Below are positions 59,670-64,000 of a stretch of DNA of 64,000 bases, piece by piece. The translations under genes and the position numbers were made by a program. Where the stretch lies: the NCBI GenBank assembly GCA_028023455.1, contig JAQFVV010000037.1, positions 1,426,001 through 1,490,000 on the forward strand, read 5' to 3'. Position 1 is the stretch's first letter. Every line of letters starts with the position of its first letter. A model generated the notes under the pieces. It was not told the DNA's origin, made no database searches, and saw only the letters and a program-made list of their open reading frames with translations. Source of the stretch: Epiperipatus broadwayi. Taxonomy: Eukaryota > Onychophora > Udeonychophora > Euonychophora > Peripatidae.

Positions 59670-60119
59670 TATTATTTATTTTCAAGCACTATTAATAGCT
59701 TCATTATCTGTGCACAAAGCACATATATGTATATATATTGATTAGAGGATTCAATATAATAATATGTCATAAAATTGAAGAAGGATTGTTTATTGGTTAT
59801 CTTATTCTCCTTTAAGTTGCTCTGTCTATATTGACTTATTACAGTAGTGTTATTAATCATTTTTGTTGTTTTTTTAACTTGTTTGTTAAATAAGTTGATG
59901 ATTGATTATTATTCAAAAAAAAAAATTGAAGGATTTTTTTGATAGAGAATACTTTCGGTTCTAATATTAATTTTTACTATTGAGGGTTAAAATGTTTAAA
60001 TTTAAGTGTTGATAAGATTGATAATACTATATTTTGTAATTATTTTATTAAACAAAAATTTAACAAATATAATAAGGCCTGTCTGCTATCAATCTTTTAC
60101 TTATAAAATAATGCTTATA

Positions 60120-60790
60120 TTCAAAAAAGTCCATTTACCTCTAATTATATTGACTTGGGTTACAATTATGAATTTATTAGAAATATTATATTTAATAAAA
60201 ATATCTGCAAGCCTGATATTAATAAAAATGTTAATAAGAGGGGAGTTTTTTTCTTTATCATTTAAGTAATCAATTTATAGATTGGTTTATAAGAGTAGCC
60301 ATTTATTGAGTGGTATGGAAGTTGCTTGGAAGAAAGATCTTGATTTAAATTCATTATTAAATAGTTCCAAATAGTCTAGTGGTGGTCAATGTATTCTTGA
60401 TATAGTTTATAAGATTTCTGGAGTTATCATAAATTTTAATGAAAGAGTTAAAGCTCATAAGAGTAGAGTTAAAAATAAGAATGATAAATTGGCTACGTAT
60501 ATTCATAAACTGAATACAGAGGTCGTATGAAAAAAAAACTTATTTTTTAAAAAAAAGTTAAAAAAACTCTGATAATAAATCTTGAATCTGATGCCATCAA
60601 TCTTATGAAAGCTTCCTTTGATATTAAAGGTGGATTGTTTTTGAAATGAATTATGGGAAGATTATTTTTGATTTATATTAGTGTTGTTTTGTCTTAAGTG
60701 AATTTTCACTTGAGAAGGTCTATTTATTAATAGATGACACTATCATCATAATGAGAGAATTTCAGTTTAAATTTGTTATTTTGCTAGTAT
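60120..60790 (+). mobile_element. Penelope-like GIY-YIG fragment, PLE-3 copy b
   Basis: Frames give DLGYNYEFIRNIIFNKNI, ILDIVYKISG and NERVKAHKSRVKNKNDKLA, then LATYIHKLNTEV, a GIY-YIG-type endonuclease end with the YIG part lost. It is the inverted partner of 56540-57065. Confidence 0.6.
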
Positions 60791-62533
60791 TTAATGTTAT
60801 GTGATTTTCTATTATATTTCATAGTATATTCTTTTAATGAAATATGAGGGAAAACATTAGATCGATAAATAACTTTTTAATCTGTAAAAATTTAAATTTT
60901 AATTCTTTTTAAATTTGAAAAAACAAACCATGTTTGATGTATTTATAACATTACCATTGCTGAATGTACTTTGACTTGTTGATTGTTAAAATTTATAATA
61001 AATTTAACTTATATATATTTTTTAAATCATTAAAAGTGGAATCCACAAAATGACAATGAAATTTGATACTTTTGTCTAAGTTTTATAAATATGAATCTTG
61101 CAAATCTTGAGAAAAGAGTATTATAATATTGAACCATGACTACGCAACAGTCATAATAAGGAAATCTCATTTGATTGGATTCAAGAATTAGTATATATTT
61201 CATTTCTCAACCAAAGTTAAATAAGCTAATTGAATACCAACAGTCAATTATGGGTTAGATTTGATTGTTGTGATTTGCATTTGGAAACCAGTTAGCTATT
61301 GGCATTTATGGTTTAATGTGTGCGTGTTTTTTTCAATTTTAACTACCTTTATAGTAATTAACTAACTGATTATTAATTATTTTGAAATATCACTGTTGTG
61401 CATATGTGAGTGTAAATATTTATATGGCAATACTTCTACATAAGAAAATAATATATTTTGTAAAAATGACTTTAAAAAATAAAAGCATTGTATTCATATT
61501 TTTTTAATTGATAACATTTGAATTTCATTTTGATTTTTTTATTGGGGGGGGGGGTAAAAGAAAGATACATCACATGACTTTGGTCAATAGCTATCGAAGA
61601 CAAATAGAAATTAACAATGCATGGATATAAAATTCTTTTTGAACGTTTTTTAACCAAAACACAAGTTCTGCTGTCATAATTTTATTTTATTAGCAGTACT
61701 TATTAAGTAGATATATTAAAAAGTGATGTGATAGCTTATGTCACAAATAATTACAGTGATTAGAAGTATAATACTTTAACAAAGAGAGCACCGATGATTA
61801 TTTTTTATTATTTAAAAATGAAACACTTACATACATTTGTTATATGTTATCATAATGTAAATCTATTTTTTAAAAATGTAAGAAATGAACATTATTAGAG
61901 AGTGTATATTGTCATATGTAGGGTTCGTTCTCATCTCAACTTTATCATACTGCAGTCATTCTCTAGCACAGAAAGGCAGATCTCTTTTTTATACTGGCAG
62001 ATGATTGTAATATGATGAAGTTGATATGAGAGAGGTACTGATGAAACCAAAAAAATTGAGAATGTATATCTGCACTATAATGATTCTCCATCCAATTCTA
62101 TCTTGCTTAGAATAATGTGATGAAAGACATCAATATACGTAGGGAGGTTAAAGAATTGGCAACATCTAGTATATCTGAAAAGTGATGGTTTACGAAATTC
62201 TTGCATAGTGCCAGATGATCTGAGTTTCTGTAATAGTGGATGATTGTGATATAGTGAAGCCGAGATGAATGAAGCATTTATAAAAGCCAAAAAATTGAAA
62301 ATATATAGTATAATTTACAAAATAAATGCACAATTTCTATTGTTTATATGTATATATTATTGTTCAGCAATTCTTAGTTATATGCTTATTTTTTAAGTGG
62401 AGTCACTCTGATAAATGATGTAGTTTGAAATTATTGAAAAATCGTATGTAATAACAAATCACTTGTAAGATTTTTTTGCTTATCGAGTAAATACAAATTT
62501 TTTAAAAAAATTTTTTTACACTTAATATAATTA
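60791..62533. other. AT-rich DNA with one internal duplication
   Basis: A segment near 62000-62066 (GATGATTGTAATATGATGAAG, AACCAAAAAAATTGAGAATG) is repeated at about 62238-62305 in diverged form. No gene recognised. A G run lies at about 61543-61553. Confidence 0.4.
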
Positions 62534-62595
62534 AACTTGGAGAGACCTTCATCCTGCAGTGGATTGATAATGGTTTATGATGATGATTATATATA
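62534..62595 (+). mobile_element. RTE 3'-end fragment (5'-truncated)
   Basis: CTTCATCCTGCAGTGGATTG, then ATAATGGTTTATGATGATGAT, matches the last codons and tail of the RTE relic at 9563-9625 almost base for base. It is a short 5'-truncated insertion, the usual outcome of LINE retrotransposition. Confidence 0.8.
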
Positions 62596-63593
62596 TTCAA
62601 CTTTTTATTTGACAATTTTGAACAAAATCTCCATCAGGAAAATAGAGAAATGGTTCCCACATTAACAACATATGAAATGAAAAAGAATTCTTAAATATGC
62701 TTGTAGTTGATTTTCCTGAGTTAATTTTAAAAGTAAGCCAACATTATGGATTTGCATATTTATCAGTGAAGCTTATATATAGAATCTCTCCTTCCATCCT
62801 ATGAAACTGCCTTTCAAATTTATATTTTAAAATTAGTGATTTTTTTTTATTCCGTACCATACAAATCCTACATTTATTTAAAGCATATATACATAATTAT
62901 TTTTTAAATTTATATATACATTATGCAAATTAACAATGTGTTAAAAATAAGAAAGGCTTTTTTTTAACTTATTAAATATGAATGCCAATTTGAATTGGTT
63001 ATATTACGTTAATAATGATTTTTTTTTCTTTGATAATAGAATTTATCATTTTGTTAAATATATTTTATTTTTACAACAGTATGAATAAGTGCATTTAGGC
63101 ACCATCTATTATATTTATTTAATTGAGATAGATGAATATAATAGCTCAATTCTAAAATATGACCTCTGACAACATAGCTTTGCAATGCATTAATTAAATA
63201 ATTGATTATATTTTTACAATCTTCTGGATTTCACAATGTGCTAATGAAATTTTATATTGTCATATAAAATCATTTATATAACATTATTTATCTGCACTAT
63301 TATCATGCTGATTTTAAAATAAATGCCGTTAAATTCTCTATGTATTTTATTATTTCACCTTTAATTTTCGACTATTTTTGCAGACTTTCTCAGATTTATT
63401 TTCAAAATACAGTATAGCTTATTTATTTTAAAATGAGTTTGATAATAATATGCTAATAAATGCTAGTAGTGTCTATAATTGATTGATTATATATCAGTTG
63501 ATTAAACTTTTCTATAAATGATTATATAATTTGAAATTAGCTTTGTGGCATATGATATTTATATGTTTATCTTTCTTATTGCATTGCCAAATC
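62596..63593. other. AT-rich DNA, nothing recognised
   Basis: No coding, RNA or repeat feature supported. Confidence 0.35.
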
Positions 63594-63776
63594 CATATAA
63601 TATTAATATTATCTATGTTCTTTATTACTTTTTACAATGCTTTTTTATAACCCACTGTTAACGTATTCGATTGCTCCAGCAATCTTGCTGCTGGAGCAAT
63701 CAAAACCGTCAATAGTAGGTTGTAAAAAAGCATTGTAAAAGGTAATAAAGAACATAGATGATATTAATTATATGTA
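63594..63776. repeat. Foldback (MITE-like) element
   Basis: The arms of about 80 bp (CTATGTTCTTTATTACTTTT ... left; complement on right) are nearly complementary. They enclose a tip hairpin GATTGCTCCAGCA ... TGCTGGAGCAATC at about 63669-63701. No ORF. Confidence 0.8.
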
Positions 63777-63963
63777 TGAGTAAAATATTTTTAAAATGGA
63801 GATTAACACTCTTAATAAAAATTATAGATATAGCTGGATTTTATTAAATTTAAAGTATATATTTAGAGGTTACAGATAAAGGAAATGTAATAATAATGCT
63901 ATCATTCAGACATAAAAATGAAAAATGACTGTTATGAGCAGGTACCTGATAATAAATACTTCC

Positions 63964-64000
63964 TAATAAAACAGGCAAAACACTATATATATTGTCACAC
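63964..64000 (-). mobile_element. Hammerhead repeat 3' end, cut by the window edge
   Basis: TTAATAAAACAGG-type end box (here TAATAAAACAGGCAAAACAC) is followed by TATATATATTGTCACAC, the complement of the family's GTGGCAATA..TATAGAGAG..TTTGCCTGTTTTA terminus. The ribozyme, if present, lies beyond 64000. Confidence 0.65.

Noticed and set aside
62036-62060. CTGATGA as another hammerhead core
   Set aside because: No stem II followed by GAAA occurs at the right distance.
1-64000. CRISPR arrays, operons, bacterial genes, rRNA
   Set aside because: Spliced gene, LINE, PLE and hAT relics and base composition show animal nuclear DNA. No regularly spaced short repeats or rRNA-like sequence was seen.

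Overview
This is a 64 kb piece of an animal (metazoan) nuclear genome, very AT-rich (by eye about a quarter G+C). It has long introns, no operons, and a dense layer of decayed transposable elements. One host gene is visible: the 3' end of an adenylate cyclase 9-like gene (ADCY9) on the + strand. Its last two coding exons lie at 40707-41041 and 48462-50291, separated by a 7.4 kb intron full of repeats. The species cannot be fixed from sequence alone. An AT-rich invertebrate with long introns (for example a chelicerate or a mollusc) fits, but this is inference.

Layout. 1-764: hammerhead-ribozyme (HHR) repeat in an inverted plus tandem arrangement. 7654-9625: RTE-type LINE relic. 12.2k, 14.2k and 19.8k: three relics resembling the N-terminus of a mariner-like transposase. 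15.6-17.2k: LINE reverse transcriptase relic (+). 17.4-19.3k: a second LINE (-) with a PHD-like, coiled-coil and SGNH-esterase ORF1 followed by an AP endonuclease. 20.6-21.2k: inverted repeat with hairpin. 22.87-23.21k: head-to-head Penelope-like (PLE) termini with a target-site duplication (TSD). 23.4-25.65k: hAT-type transposase relic (-). 26.7-27.2k: hAT-type MITE. 27.8-28.8k: nested palindromic MITEs. 28.9-29.6k and 33.7-37.9k: LINE relics, the latter interrupted by an inverted HHR element at 36435-37121 with a 14-bp TSD. 40.7-50.3k: ADCY9 exons and intron, with an antisense PLE at 41.7-44.4k and a TIR element at 45.0-46.2k. 51.4-55.9k: a tRNA-derived SINE, a 1.5 kb TIR element with 8-bp TSD, a PLE fragment and a TIR element with internal tandem repeats. 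56.5-60.8k: inverted GIY-YIG PLE fragments flanking another HHR element (57174-57543) and a second PLE (57.98-59.56k). 62.5-64k: RTE 3' tail, a foldback element and a last HHR-repeat end.

The most notable system is the set of hammerhead self-cleaving ribozyme motifs carried by retroelements. I find at least three sequence families, all with a two-base-pair or smaller stem III, recognised by GAAACTAGTC, GAAAGCGCTT and GAAATGTTG. Two are attached to Penelope-like elements. The third forms short non-autonomous, inverted or tandem elements with 12-14 bp TSDs and a 428-nt ribozyme-to-ribozyme period, closely resembling the retrozymes known from plants and animals. Two cores, at 36589-36647 (-) and 36957-37015 (+), keep every conserved core base. 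The others are decayed.
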